DNA from: DATAWZ01 sp036266975
GTDB taxonomy: Bacteria; Actinomycetota; Thermoleophilia; Solirubrobacterales; Solirubrobacteraceae
Assembly: GCA_036266975.1 (NCBI GenBank)
Contig: DATAWZ010000092.1
Location: 1 to 28,077, forward strand
Direction: 5' to 3'
DNA length: 28,077 bases
The notes below the pieces were generated by a model. That model ran no database searches and was not told the origin of the DNA. It saw only the letters and a list, made by a program, of their open reading frames with translations. Position numbers and translations under genes: made by a program. Positions 15,205 to 23,600 of the stretch are shown here, piece by piece. Every line of letters starts with the position of its first letter. Within the stretch, counting starts at the first letter, position 1.

Positions 15205-15262
15205 GGGTGTGGGGAGTTAGTTCCGCTATCCGTGACTAACTCCCCACACCCTCTAGCGGAAC
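15205..15262. repeat. Two interlocking inverted repeats (possible pseudoknot/terminator)
   Basis: A perfect 17-bp stem is formed by 15205-15221 and 15235-15251 around a 13-nt loop (TCCGCTATCCGTG). Bases 15220-15228 (GTTCCGCTA), which are mostly loop, are also perfectly complementary to 15254-15262 (TAGCGGAAC). The second pairing crosses the first, the geometry of an H-type pseudoknot. It lies between the ThDP gene and the PadR gene, both on the plus strand. No U-tract follows. It could be a terminator, a structured RNA, or the trace of a small mobile repeat. Outside this element the 15157-15373 interval holds no gene. Confidence 0.7.
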
Positions 15263-15365
15263 GCCAATTCCGCCCCCCTTCCCACGGGGCCGGGCAACGA
15301 TCGCACGCCGCGTCCTGTCGCCCTCGAGGGTTTGGGCGCTCATGGCGGCGAGCGCGGGTGTCACT

Positions 15366-15384
15366 ATGTCGCTATGCGATACAT
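15366..15384. promoter_or_regulatory. Possible PadR-type operator over its own start codon
   Basis: ATGT (15366-15369) and ACAT (15381-15384) flank the PadR start codon, separated by 11 nt. PadR family operators often have ATGT/ACAT half-sites, though usually with shorter spacing. Suggestive of autoregulation only. Confidence 0.25.
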
Positions 15385-15694
15385 CGGAGAGCGATCTACT
15401 GATCCGCCACTGCTCGTGCTCACGAGCCTCGCCGAGGGACCCAAGCATGGATACGCGATCACCCAGGACGTCGAGCAGCTCGCCGGCGTGCGCCTCGGTC
15501 CGGGGACGCTGTACGGCGTCCTCTCGCGCCTGGAGGCCAAGGGGCTGATCGAGGGGCTGCCGGCCGAGGACCGTCGCCGCCCCTACCGCCTGACCGCCGC
15601 CGGCAACGAGGCCCTCGCCGAGCAGCTCGAGAGCGTCGAGCGCGTCGCGCGCGCCGGCCTGGCCCGGCTGCGCGCCGCCGGGGCGCTGTCATGA
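15374..15694 (+). CDS. PadR-family transcriptional regulator
   Basis: A 106-aa PadR winged-helix protein. Its opening DPPLLVLTSLAEGPKHGYAITQDVEQL and the following GVRLGPGTLYGVLSRLEAKGLIEGL with RRRPYRLTAAGNEAL are typical of the family, and the C-terminal helix for dimerisation is short. The ATG at 15374 gives the normal N-terminus. The stop overlaps the ATG of the next gene by 4 bases (ATGA), so the regulator and the membrane protein are co-translated. PadR genes paired this way usually control the membrane partner, often in response to envelope or drug stress. Confidence 0.9.
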   Translation: MRYIGERSTDPPLLVLTSLAEGPKHGYAITQDVEQLAGVRLGPGTLYGVLSRLEAKGLIEGLPAEDRRRPYRLTAAGNEALAEQLESVERVARAGLARLRAAGALS

Positions 15695-16578
15695 GCCGTC
15701 GTCTGGCCCGGGCCATCGTCCATCGCCTCTACCCGCGCGGTTTCCGACGCCGCTATGGCGACGAGCTCGACGCCCTGCTCGAGGACGCGGCGCCCGGCCC
15801 GCTCGCGGTCCTCGATTTGCTGCGCGGCGCCCTGGTCATGCGTGTACGCGCCCCGCGCGGTCTGTCCGAGGAGCTGTACGTCGGCGAGCGGCTGCGCGGC
15901 GGGGTGAGCGCCCTGCTCGCCTGCTGGGTGCTGTTCTGCGCCGCCGCCTTTGGCTTCTACAAGGACACCGAGGGGCAGAGCTCGTTCGGTGATGTGCATC
16001 GCCACGAGATCCTCGGCGGCGCCCACCTCGTGGTGCTCGGCCTGGCCTCGCTTGCCGTTCTTCTCGGGGCCGCGCCGCTCGTGCTCGCCGTCCTGGGCCA
16101 CGCCCGCCGGAGCCCCGGCCGCGTGCGCTGGCTGACCCTGGTCCCGCCGCTCGCCGTCGGGGCCTTCGCCGTCCTCACCGACGTGCTGGCGCTCGCCCAC
16201 GCCGGGCGACCGGCGGCCCAGCCCACCGTGGCGGGCCGCGGCGCCTTCGCGGCCTGGGGGCTCGCCGGCCTGGCCTGCGGGGCGGTCTGCGTCGTGGCCG
16301 CCCGCAGCGTCCTGTACGCCGTGCCCGTCGCCGGCCGGCGGCTGCTCGCCGCGATGGCCTGCGGGACCGTGGTCACGGGCGCAATGGTGGCGATCACCGC
16401 CGCGGTCGCGGTGTACGCGATCGCGCTGCCCGCCGACGCCGCCCGTCCGGCCGCGGCGCCGACCGGACCGCTGCAGATCCCCACGGGCGCCTCGCTGGCC
16501 GGTGAACTGGCGGTGATGGCGATGTGCGCGACCCTCGCGGTGACCAGCACCCGCCGCGGCTGGCGCGCCCTGGCCTGA
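15691..16578 (+). CDS. Multi-pass membrane protein partnered with PadR
   Basis: This 295-aa protein begins with an amphipathic segment (RAIVHRLYPRGFRRRYGDELDALLED) like the prefix found on PadR-associated permeases. About six hydrophobic helices follow (for example VSALLACWVLFCAAAFGFY, AHLVVLGLASLAVLLGAAPLVL and LLAAMACGTVVTGAMVAITAAV). No transporter motif or catalytic residue is recognisable, so function is unknown. The 4-base overlap with the PadR gene shows that they form one unit. It ends 27 bp before the transglycosylase gene. Confidence 0.75.
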   Translation: MSRRLARAIVHRLYPRGFRRRYGDELDALLEDAAPGPLAVLDLLRGALVMRVRAPRGLSEELYVGERLRGGVSALLACWVLFCAAAFGFYKDTEGQSSFGDVHRHEILGGAHLVVLGLASLAVLLGAAPLVLAVLGHARRSPGRVRWLTLVPPLAVGAFAVLTDVLALAHAGRPAAQPTVAGRGAFAAWGLAGLACGAVCVVAARSVLYAVPVAGRRLLAAMACGTVVTGAMVAITAAVAVYAIALPADAARPAAAPTGPLQIPTGASLAGELAVMAMCATLAVTSTRRGWRALA

Positions 16579-16605
16579 GAAGTTGGCGCCCACCCCGTCG
16601 CTACG

Positions 16606-17571
16606 ATGGGGCGCGGCGCGACGGTGTATCACGGCTCTCTCGACCCACCTGCTCGGCGAACCGAGCGCCTGCACCTCGCCGCTGCGGTCGGCCTGGCCCT
16701 GGTCGGCATCGCCCTGGTCGCGGTCGTGTTGACCGGCAGCTGGCACGTGCTGCGCTCGAGCTCCACCGGCGGCGCCGCTCCGCCGCCGGTCGTCGTGGTG
16801 ACCCCGACACCCCAGGCCGGCGCCTCACTCGCGCCGACCACGGCCGGCGTGCGCACCCTGCCGGCGGTCGACACCGCCGCGGTGAGCGCGGCTCCGCCGG
16901 TCGCCCAGACTCCGCCGGGCGCGCTGATCGGGCGCACCCACATCTCAGCCGCCTGGGAGGCCGGCTTCTATCCGCTGTACACGACCGCCGCGCGCACGTT
17001 CGATCTGAACTGGCTACTGATCGCCTCGGTCCACCGTCAGGAGACCGCGTTCTCGACCGCCCCGGGTACCTATCACGGCCTGAACTTCCTGGACTGCTGC
17101 GGCGGGCCGATGCAGTTCAACGTCACCAACGGGCCGGTGACCACCTGGGACCTCGTGCGCAACGCCTACCGCTTCGCCTCACGCCCCGTCCACTACGACC
17201 ACGAGACGAGCAGCCATCCGTCCATCTACGACGACTTCGACTCGGTCATGGCTGCCGCGTGGCTGCTCTACAGCGATGGCGCCGGCCCCGCCCTCGACGG
17301 CAGCGCCTGGCTGGCCGCCTATGCGTACTACGGCGCCTCACCGGCCGGGGTCACCTACGCCGACCAGGTGCTCGCGCGCGCGATCGGCTGGTCCCAGCAC
17401 GGCTTCTGCATCAACTGCGGCCTGGATACCGGTTTGGTCGCCGCCGTCGACGCAGCGTACGGTGCGCCGGTGCGCGCCCAGCTCCTCGCCGAGGCCGCCG
17501 CGCAGGCGCAGGCCAGGCGCGCGGAACGTCGGCGCCGGCGCGCTCTGCGAAGCAAGGCCAACGCAGGCTAA
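16606..17571 (+). CDS. Membrane-anchored lytic transglycosylase (SLT/lysozyme-like fold)
   Basis: A 321-aa type II membrane protein: a short basic N-terminus, one helix (LHLAAAVGLALVGIALVAVVLTG, ~22-44), a Pro/Thr/Ala-rich linker (~55-105) and an extracellular lysozyme-like domain. The catalytic Glu146 lies in LLIASVHRQETAFS, in the position of the ES motif of transglycosylases, and CCGGPMQFN (~164-172) matches the GPMQF segment of the SLT fold. CINCGLDTG adds two Cys that may form a disulphide. The C-terminus is very basic. It is expected to cut peptidoglycan at the cell surface. The ATG is preceded by no clear ribosome binding site; the transcript may be leaderless. Confidence 0.8.
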   Translation: MGRGATVYHGSLDPPARRTERLHLAAAVGLALVGIALVAVVLTGSWHVLRSSSTGGAAPPPVVVVTPTPQAGASLAPTTAGVRTLPAVDTAAVSAAPPVAQTPPGALIGRTHISAAWEAGFYPLYTTAARTFDLNWLLIASVHRQETAFSTAPGTYHGLNFLDCCGGPMQFNVTNGPVTTWDLVRNAYRFASRPVHYDHETSSHPSIYDDFDSVMAAAWLLYSDGAGPALDGSAWLAAYAYYGASPAGVTYADQVLARAIGWSQHGFCINCGLDTGLVAAVDAAYGAPVRAQLLAEAAAQAQARRAERRRRRALRSKANAG

Positions 17572-17865
17572 CCCTTACTTGTGCAGGGGCCCCGCGTCAA
17601 GCACGGCGGTCGGCTGGTGGGGCGTGTGCGCGGTCGATGGGGTTGCGGGTGTGGTGCGCGCGGGCGCCCAGCCTTACTTCGGTCCGCGACCCTCGCGTTG
17701 GCTCCGGGGCCGGCGACATGATGTTTGATGGGGTGATCCCGCTGGGGGAAGCGTTGCGGCCGCTCGGTCTTTCAGGGCCGTCCACCTGGTGGTGGCGGGC
17801 AGGGGCATGCCGGGAGCCGGCCGCGGCGATCTGTGTGACGAGGGGCTTGGCGCGCACCGGGACGC

Positions 17866-18910
17866 TCATGCGGGCTGCAGTGCCTCCTGGCCGAGCTCGC
17901 GCATGTGTGATAGCTGCGCTTGAGCAGCTTGCGCGCGACCGACAGGCACGCGCGGTCGTGCCCGAGCCGCTGGGCCGCTGGGGCGTAGTACCGGCGGTCC
18001 TGGCTGGTCTTGCGGCAGGCTGGCTGGGCGGCCTCGAACAGCGCCCAGCGCAGCGCCGGCGGTCCCGGACGCGAGAGGTGTCCAGGCGCGCGGCGCTGAT
18101 CTGACCGGCGCATGGTGATGTCCGTCCCGGCGTAGCGAACCACCAGCCGTGAGGAGGAGAAGCGGGTGCAGTCCCCGAGCTCGGCGAGGATCATGACCGC
18201 GGGCCCGATCCCGTAGTGCGCCTGCAGCGCCTTGCACCCCACCTGGCGAGCGGCATACGCGCGCGCGTCCTTGTCCAACGGACCGATCTGCGCCTCGATC
18301 CCGTCGATCATCGCCAACGCGACCGTGACCTGCTCCCGTGCCGCGCCCGGCAGCGGTTGCGCGGCCAGCCACTCGCGCCCGTCCCCGGTCAGCAACGAGC
18401 GCCGTTGCGGGCAGCCGTGGTGACACAGGACCGCCTGGATCCGCTGCTGCCACTCCGAGCGCTGCTCAGAGAGCGTGTGACGCAACTTGACCCGGGCACG
18501 GAGATCCAGCAGGTGATCGGGCGGGGTCCACGACTGCGGCAGCCGACCGATCATCACCAGCTCCCGCCGATGCCGCCCATCGGCGCGATCGTCCTTGGCG
18601 CGCTTCTCGGGACCTCTGAGCCCGGCCGGCTCGGCTAGCGGCACCTCCTGTAAATCCGCTCCCGCTTCGCGGCTGCAAATCTTCGCCTCGCGGCGTCCTC
18701 GGGAGCCGAAATAGCGCTGCTATTCCGGCTCCCCACCTGGGCACCGACGCTGTGCAGCTCCTGCACCACCAACTCCTGGCCGCGGAAGCGCGACAGGAAC
18801 TTGCGCACGCCGGCGCGATCCGCCGGCGCCACGCGCGTGCGCTGCAGCTCGCCGGTGTCGGTGTCGATCCACTCGCCGCTGTTCTGGCCTGGATGCTGGT
18901 CAACTCCCAT
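17866..18910 (-). pseudogene. IS110-family transposase, frameshifted, deleted and interrupted
   Basis: Starting at ATG 18910 the frame reads MGVDQHPGQNSGEWIDTDTG and VAPADRAGVRKFLSRFRGQEL, the DEDD domain with its first Asp. It then jumps directly to VVQELHSVGAQV: about 12 residues usually found here, including the second acidic catalytic residue (VALEAT-like), are missing. About 95 bp of foreign sequence (18640-18735) follows, and then, in another frame, LAEPAGLRGPEKRAKDDRADGRH (third and fourth Asp), GRLPQSWTPPDHLLDLRARV and the C-terminal serine domain (YGIGPAVMILAELGDCTRF, GHLSRPGPPALRWALFEAA). A last frameshift near 17905 separates LLKRSYHT from RELGQEAL. Clearly inactive. Confidence 0.88.
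18701..18733. repeat. 15-bp-arm hairpin inside the insert that splits the transposase
   Basis: 18701-18715 and 18719-18733 are complementary at 14 of 15 positions, with a 3-nt GCT spacer. The hairpin makes up a third of the ~95-bp segment that interrupts the IS110 gene, suggesting a small palindromic repeat element (REP/MITE-like). Confidence 0.65.
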
Positions 18911-19077
18911 GACGATGCTCAAAGGGGCCTTCTCACGCTCCACGGTCACCAAGCCTGCGCGGACACGCTCCGCGCTTGAGCCGAGGAGGTCCCTGCACGT
19001 CCGCTCGGACGGACTGCTCATGACATCCTTCGCAAATCCCCACTGGGTAAACGTGGACGCGAACCCCCCATCGCGGC

Positions 19078-19705
19078 GATGATGTGGCCGCAGAAGACGG
19101 CCACGCTGGGACCGGCGAGCGGGCCGAGCAGCTCGGCGTCGAGCCCGAGGGTCTGGCAGATCACGCGCCGCTGCCGGCGGGTGATCGCCAGGGCGCCGTG
19201 GTCGCCGCCGGCTCCTGGCCGAGCAGCAGCCGCGCCTCGGCGGCGTTGGCCAGCGCGAAGTAGGAGTCCTCATCCGCGCGCTCGAGCAGGTCGAGCGCGA
19301 GCCCGGCGAGCTGGCGCGAGCGGGGAGTAGACGCCGGGCCGGGCGTGGATCGCGCCGTGCAGCTCCGCCGCCCGCGCGGCAGGACGGCGGCGCTCGGGCT
19401 CCTGCCGGGACAGCGCGGCGTCCTTGGCGATCCGCGCGCGCAGCGCCGCGACGTCCTCGTCCTCGATCCCGCCCAGCGCGTGGGCGTCGAACCGTCGCGC
19501 CGCCTCCTCGGTGGCGCCGGCCCGCGCGAGCGCGAGCGCGAGCACGGCCCGGTCCTTGAGCGCCAGCTCATCGGGGTGCTCCTCCAGGCCGCGCTCGGCG
19601 AGGTCGAACGCGGCGATCAGCTCGCCGGGCCGTTCCTCGCGCCTGACGGCCTTCAGCCAGGACTGGGTGTCGACCGGCGGACTGTAGCCAGCGGCAGTCG
19701 CCGCG
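19078..19705 (-). pseudogene. Truncated, frameshifted TPR-type protein
   Basis: On the minus strand the frame reads SPPVDTQSWLKAVRREERPG, ELIAAFDLAERGLEEHPDEL, ALKDRAVLALALARAGATEE and AARRFDAHALGG, a helical tetratricopeptide-like pattern. It slips frame near 19330 (QLAGLALDLLERADEDSYFALANAAEARLLLGQ continues in another frame) and again near 19205 (ALAITRRQRRVICQTLGLDAELLGPLAG, then PSVAVFCGHIIAAMGG). Coding ends at ~19078, where the IS110 remnant begins. No start codon is found upstream; the peptide-export operon begins instead. It looks like a gene cut at both ends. The VFCGHII segment recalls proteins with TPR plus TRAFs-binding-like domains, but this is weak. Confidence 0.6.
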
Positions 19706-19739
19706 CGGGCGGGCGAGGCTGGAATGATGAGCGCCTGCC

Positions 19740-20600
19740 ATGTCCTCGCTGCACTCGATCCCGGCCTTCAGCTTCGACGGCGAGTCGTTCGACTACGGCG
19801 ATGTGATCCGTGCCGCCACCGCCTGGGGCGAGTGGGCGTCGCTCGAGCGCGCGCTCGCCGAGCCGCCAGGCGAGGCAGAAGTCGATCTGCGGTCGGCGAT
19901 CATCGCCTTCCGCCGGGCCCGTGGACTGCTTTCCGCCGACGATTACCGGCGCTGGCTCGAGACGCGGTCGCTGAGCACCGACGACGTCGATGCCCACCTG
20001 CTCGGCCGGCCCCGGGAGATCGAGACCGAGGCGGTCCTCAGCGGCGCGCTGCACGGGTGGGCCGAGCGCCTGATCCGCTGCCTGGCGTCCGCGCGGTCGC
20101 TGGGCCGCGAGCCCGCGGCGGGCGCGGGGCCCGAGCGGATCGACGCTGTGCTCGCGGCCGAGGGAGCGCTGCGTGAGCGGGTTGCCACGCCCGAGCGGAT
20201 CGAGCGATGCCTGGGCACGCACCGCCTGGACTGGCAGCGGCTGCGATGGCGGCAGCTCGACTTCCCCTCCGAGGGGGCCGCGCGCGAGGCGGCCCTGCTG
20301 GTGCGCGAGGAGGGGCTGGCCCTCGAGGACGTGGCCGGGATCGCCCACGGCGAGCTGCAGGCCCGGGAGGCGTACTGCGAGGAGGTCCCGGCGCTGGCCG
20401 GGATCCTGATGAGCGCCGCGCCGGGCGACCTGCTCGGGCCGCTCGCCGGTGAGGAGACCTGGCGAGTCATCGTGCTCGTCGACCGCCGGGCCCCGTCGCT
20501 CGAGGATGAGTGGCTGCGCGCGCGGGCGGAGGAGGAGCTGATCGCCGACGCGCTGGAGCGTCACCTGGCCGGGCGGGTGATCTGGCATGTCGAGCTCTGA
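19740..20600 (+). CDS. PpiC-related putative peptide-maturation protein
   Basis: A soluble 286-aa protein with no signal peptide. The N-terminal ~120 residues are helical (IAFRRARGLLSADDYRRWLETRSLSTDDV), like the N-terminal part of SurA/PpiC-type proteins. Residues ~170-280 follow the parvulin plan (LRWRQLDFPSEGAAREAALLV, then SAAPGDLLGPLAGEETWRVIVLVDRR, a terminal helix and RVIWHVEL). The His residues of active parvulins are absent at both core strands, so prolyl isomerase activity is doubtful. It matches my memory of PpiC-related proteins annotated as peptide maturation factors next to leader-peptidase exporters. It overlaps the exporter gene by 14 bp, so it is translationally coupled. Likely role: chaperone or presentation factor for the precursor peptide at 23731. 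No clear ribosome binding site. Confidence 0.75.
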   Translation: MSSLHSIPAFSFDGESFDYGDVIRAATAWGEWASLERALAEPPGEAEVDLRSAIIAFRRARGLLSADDYRRWLETRSLSTDDVDAHLLGRPREIETEAVLSGALHGWAERLIRCLASARSLGREPAAGAGPERIDAVLAAEGALRERVATPERIERCLGTHRLDWQRLRWRQLDFPSEGAAREAALLVREEGLALEDVAGIAHGELQAREAYCEEVPALAGILMSAAPGDLLGPLAGEETWRVIVLVDRRAPSLEDEWLRARAEEELIADALERHLAGRVIWHVEL

Positions 20601-23600
20601 GCAGCTCACCGAGCTCCCCCTGCTGAGCGCGCTCGCGCCCGATGTGCGTGAGCTGGTGCAGGCCGCCTTCGTGCGCATGCAGTTCTCCTTCGGCGAGACG
20701 ATCTTCGCCGCCGGGGATCCGGCCGACGCGTTCTACGTGCTGCAGTCGGGCTTGGCCCGAGTGCTCGCAGTCGACGGCGAGGGTCAGGAGGTCTCGCTGA
20801 ACCTGCTGCGTCCCGGCGACTCGTTTGGCGAGGCGGGGCTGCTCGACGGCTCGACCCGCACGGCGACCATCCGTGCCGCCGGCGACATGGAGGCGCTGCG
20901 GTTGGACGCGTCGATCTTCCACGCCCTCGCCCGCGTGCATCCGAGCGTCACCGAGGCCTTCGCGCTGCAGCCCCAGGTGCGCCGGCTGTCGGACTTCCTG
21001 CGCGTGCACTCGGCCTTCTCGCGATTGCCGAACGCCGCGATCATGCCGATGCTCCGGGCGCTCGAGACCGTGGAGCTCGACGCCGGAGAGCTGGCGCTGC
21101 GCGAGGGCGACCCGCCGACGGCGATGTTCATCGTCGAGCGCGGCCGCCTGCACGCCTACCGCGGCACCGCCGTCGAGCGCCAGGAGATGAGCTTCCTGCG
21201 CAGCGGCGACTTCTTCGGCGAGCGCTCGCTCGTCCTCGACGAGCCGATCTCGGCGAACGTGGAGGCGCTCGAGCCGTGTGCCTTGCTGCGCCTGGATCGG
21301 GCGACCTTCGACGCGCTGCGCGGCGAGCACGTCGAGTTCCGCGAACGGATCGAGGATCGGATCCGCGGCTACCGCCACCAGGCCGCCCCGGTACCACTCG
21401 ACTTCGCCGAGCTGCTCCCGGCCGAGGCCGCCGAGTCCGAGCAGGCGAGCGATGGGGGCGACGGTGAGCTCGAGCTCGAGGAGTTGCCCGAGGGCGCAGG
21501 TGAGCCCCAGCGCGGCCGGCCGGGGCGCTTCCCCCACGTCCGCCAGCTCGACGAGATGGACTGCGGCGCGGCGTGCCTGGCGATGGTCTGTCGACACTTC
21601 GGGCGGGAGGTCGCCCTCTCGCACATCCGCTTGGCGGTCGGCACCGGCGCCGACGGCACCAGCCTGCGCGGCCTGCAGCGCGGCGGCGAGCACGTCGGGC
21701 TCGAGGTCCGGGCGGTCAAGGCCTCCACGGAGCGCCTGGACGAGGTGCCGTTGCCGGCGATCATCCACTGGGAGGCCAACCACTGGGTCGTGCTGTACGC
21801 GCTCGACGGAGATCGTGCCTACCTGGCCGACCCCGCCCGGCGGCTTCGCCGGGTAACCCGCGAGGAGCTGCTCGAGAAGTGGAGCGGCTACGCGGCGCTG
21901 CCGCGTCCCACTCCGCGCCTGGACGAGGCGCCGCTGGGCAACGCGAGCGCGGGCTGGCTGTGGGCGCTGATCGTCCCGCATCGGCGCGCGTTGATCGTCG
22001 GGGTCCTGCTCGCCTTGCTGGCCGCCGGCCTGGAGATGCTCTTCCCCGTCCTCACCCAGCAGGTGGTCGACCACGTGCTGGTCAAGCGCAGCTACACGCG
22101 CCTGTACGTGTTGACCGGGTCGATGATCGCGCTGCTTGCGGTCTCGCTGGCGGTGAGCATCGTGCAGGGACAGTTGCTCAGCCGGGTCGCGGTCGAGATC
22201 GACACGCAGTCGCTCGACTACATCGCCGCGCGGATGCTGCGGCTGCCGATGTCCTACTTCGAGACGCGACGGACCGACGACATCAACCGCCGGCTCGACG
22301 GCGCGCGCGAGATCCGCCAGATGGCGGTGCAGGGCGGGTTGGCGGCGATGACCGCCGGCACCCAGTTCCTGGTCGCGGTGGTGATCATGCTCGTCTACTC
22401 GCCGCTGATGGGCGGGCTGTTCCTGCTCACGGTGCCGCTGTACGCGCTGATGATGCGCTACTCCTCCCGGCGGGTGGCACCGACGTTCGAGGCGCTCGAG
22501 GAGGAGTACGGCCGCTACCGCTCGCGCCAGATGGATGGGATCAAGGGGATCGCCACGGTCAAGGCGTTGGGCCGCGAGGAGGGCATGCAGCGGGTGCTGG
22601 TCGAGAACCTGAGCGAGCTCGCCCGGCGCATGTTCCGCTCGGAGTTCACGCTGATGGCGTACGAGAGCGTCGCCCAGATCGTCACGTTCCTCACCGTCGT
22701 CGCGTTCCTGTTCATCGGCGCGCTGGAGGTGCTCGGCCACCACCTGACGATCGGCGGGCTGGTCGCGTTCAACTCGCTGATTCTGCTCGCCAACGCGCCG
22801 CTGGGGACGCTGCTCTCGATGTGGGACTCGTTCCTGATGTCCAAGGTGCTGCTCGGCCGCCTGCAGGACATCTTCGATTACGGCGAGGAGCAGCCGGGCC
22901 CCCAGGGCACCTACCGCGCGGTCCCGACGCTCCAGGGGCGGATCGCGATGCGGGAGGCGAGCTTTCACTACCCCCAGTCGCCGTCGGTGAAGATCCTCGA
23001 CTCGGTCTCGCTCGAGATTCCGCCCGGCACCACGGTCGGCATCGTCGGGCGCTCGGGGGCGGGCAAGTCGACGCTCGTGAAGTGTCTGGCCGGGATCCTC
23101 CCGCTCACCGGCGGATCGATCGCCTTCGACGGCGTCGACCTGGGCGAGCTCGACCTGCGCGAGCTGCGCCGGCGGATCGGCTACGTGCTCCAGGAGCCCT
23201 ACCTGTTCGACGAGACGATCGCCGCCAACATCGCCTTCGGCGAGGAGGCGCCCGATCCCGCCCTCGTGCGGGCCGCCGCCGAGCTGGCCGACGCGGCCGA
23301 CTTCATCGAGCGGCTGCCGCTGGCCTACGAGACGCGGATCGGCGAGAGCGGGATGCGTCTTTCCGGGGGGCAGGCGCAGCGCATCTCGATCGCCCGCGCG
23401 CTCTACCACCGCCCGCCGGTGCTGATGTTCGACGAGGCGACCAGCGCGTTGGACGCCGAATCCGAGCGGACGGTGCGCCAGAACCTCGCGCGCATGCTCG
23501 AGGGCCGCACCGCGTTCCTGGTCGCCCACCGTCTGAGCACGGTCCTGGATGCGGACCTGATCATGGTGCTCGAGCGCGGCCGGCTGGTCGAGCAGGGGAG

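Larger units (their letters stand above)
17580..19078 (-). mobile_element. Degraded IS110-family element
   Basis: The segment contains a broken IS110-type transposase gene (17866-18910) and its flanks. IS110 elements lack terminal inverted repeats, so the limits are approximate. The upstream limit is set where TPR-protein coding stops abruptly (~19078); the downstream limit lies just beyond the transglycosylase stop. Between 17572 and 17865 no gene was recognised. The element is non-autonomous: the transposase has lost frame, the catalytic Glu region, and has an insert. Confidence 0.7.

Noticed and set aside
15205..15262. Integron attC-like site
   Set aside because: No integrase gene or gene cassettes are near and the core sites typical of attC are not seen; the structure is reported as an RNA or repeat candidate instead.
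15583..16746. Minus-strand 387-residue open frame over the PadR/membrane-protein genes
   Set aside because: Gly/Ala/Arg/Gln-rich shadow; the plus strand has the PadR motif and transmembrane helices.
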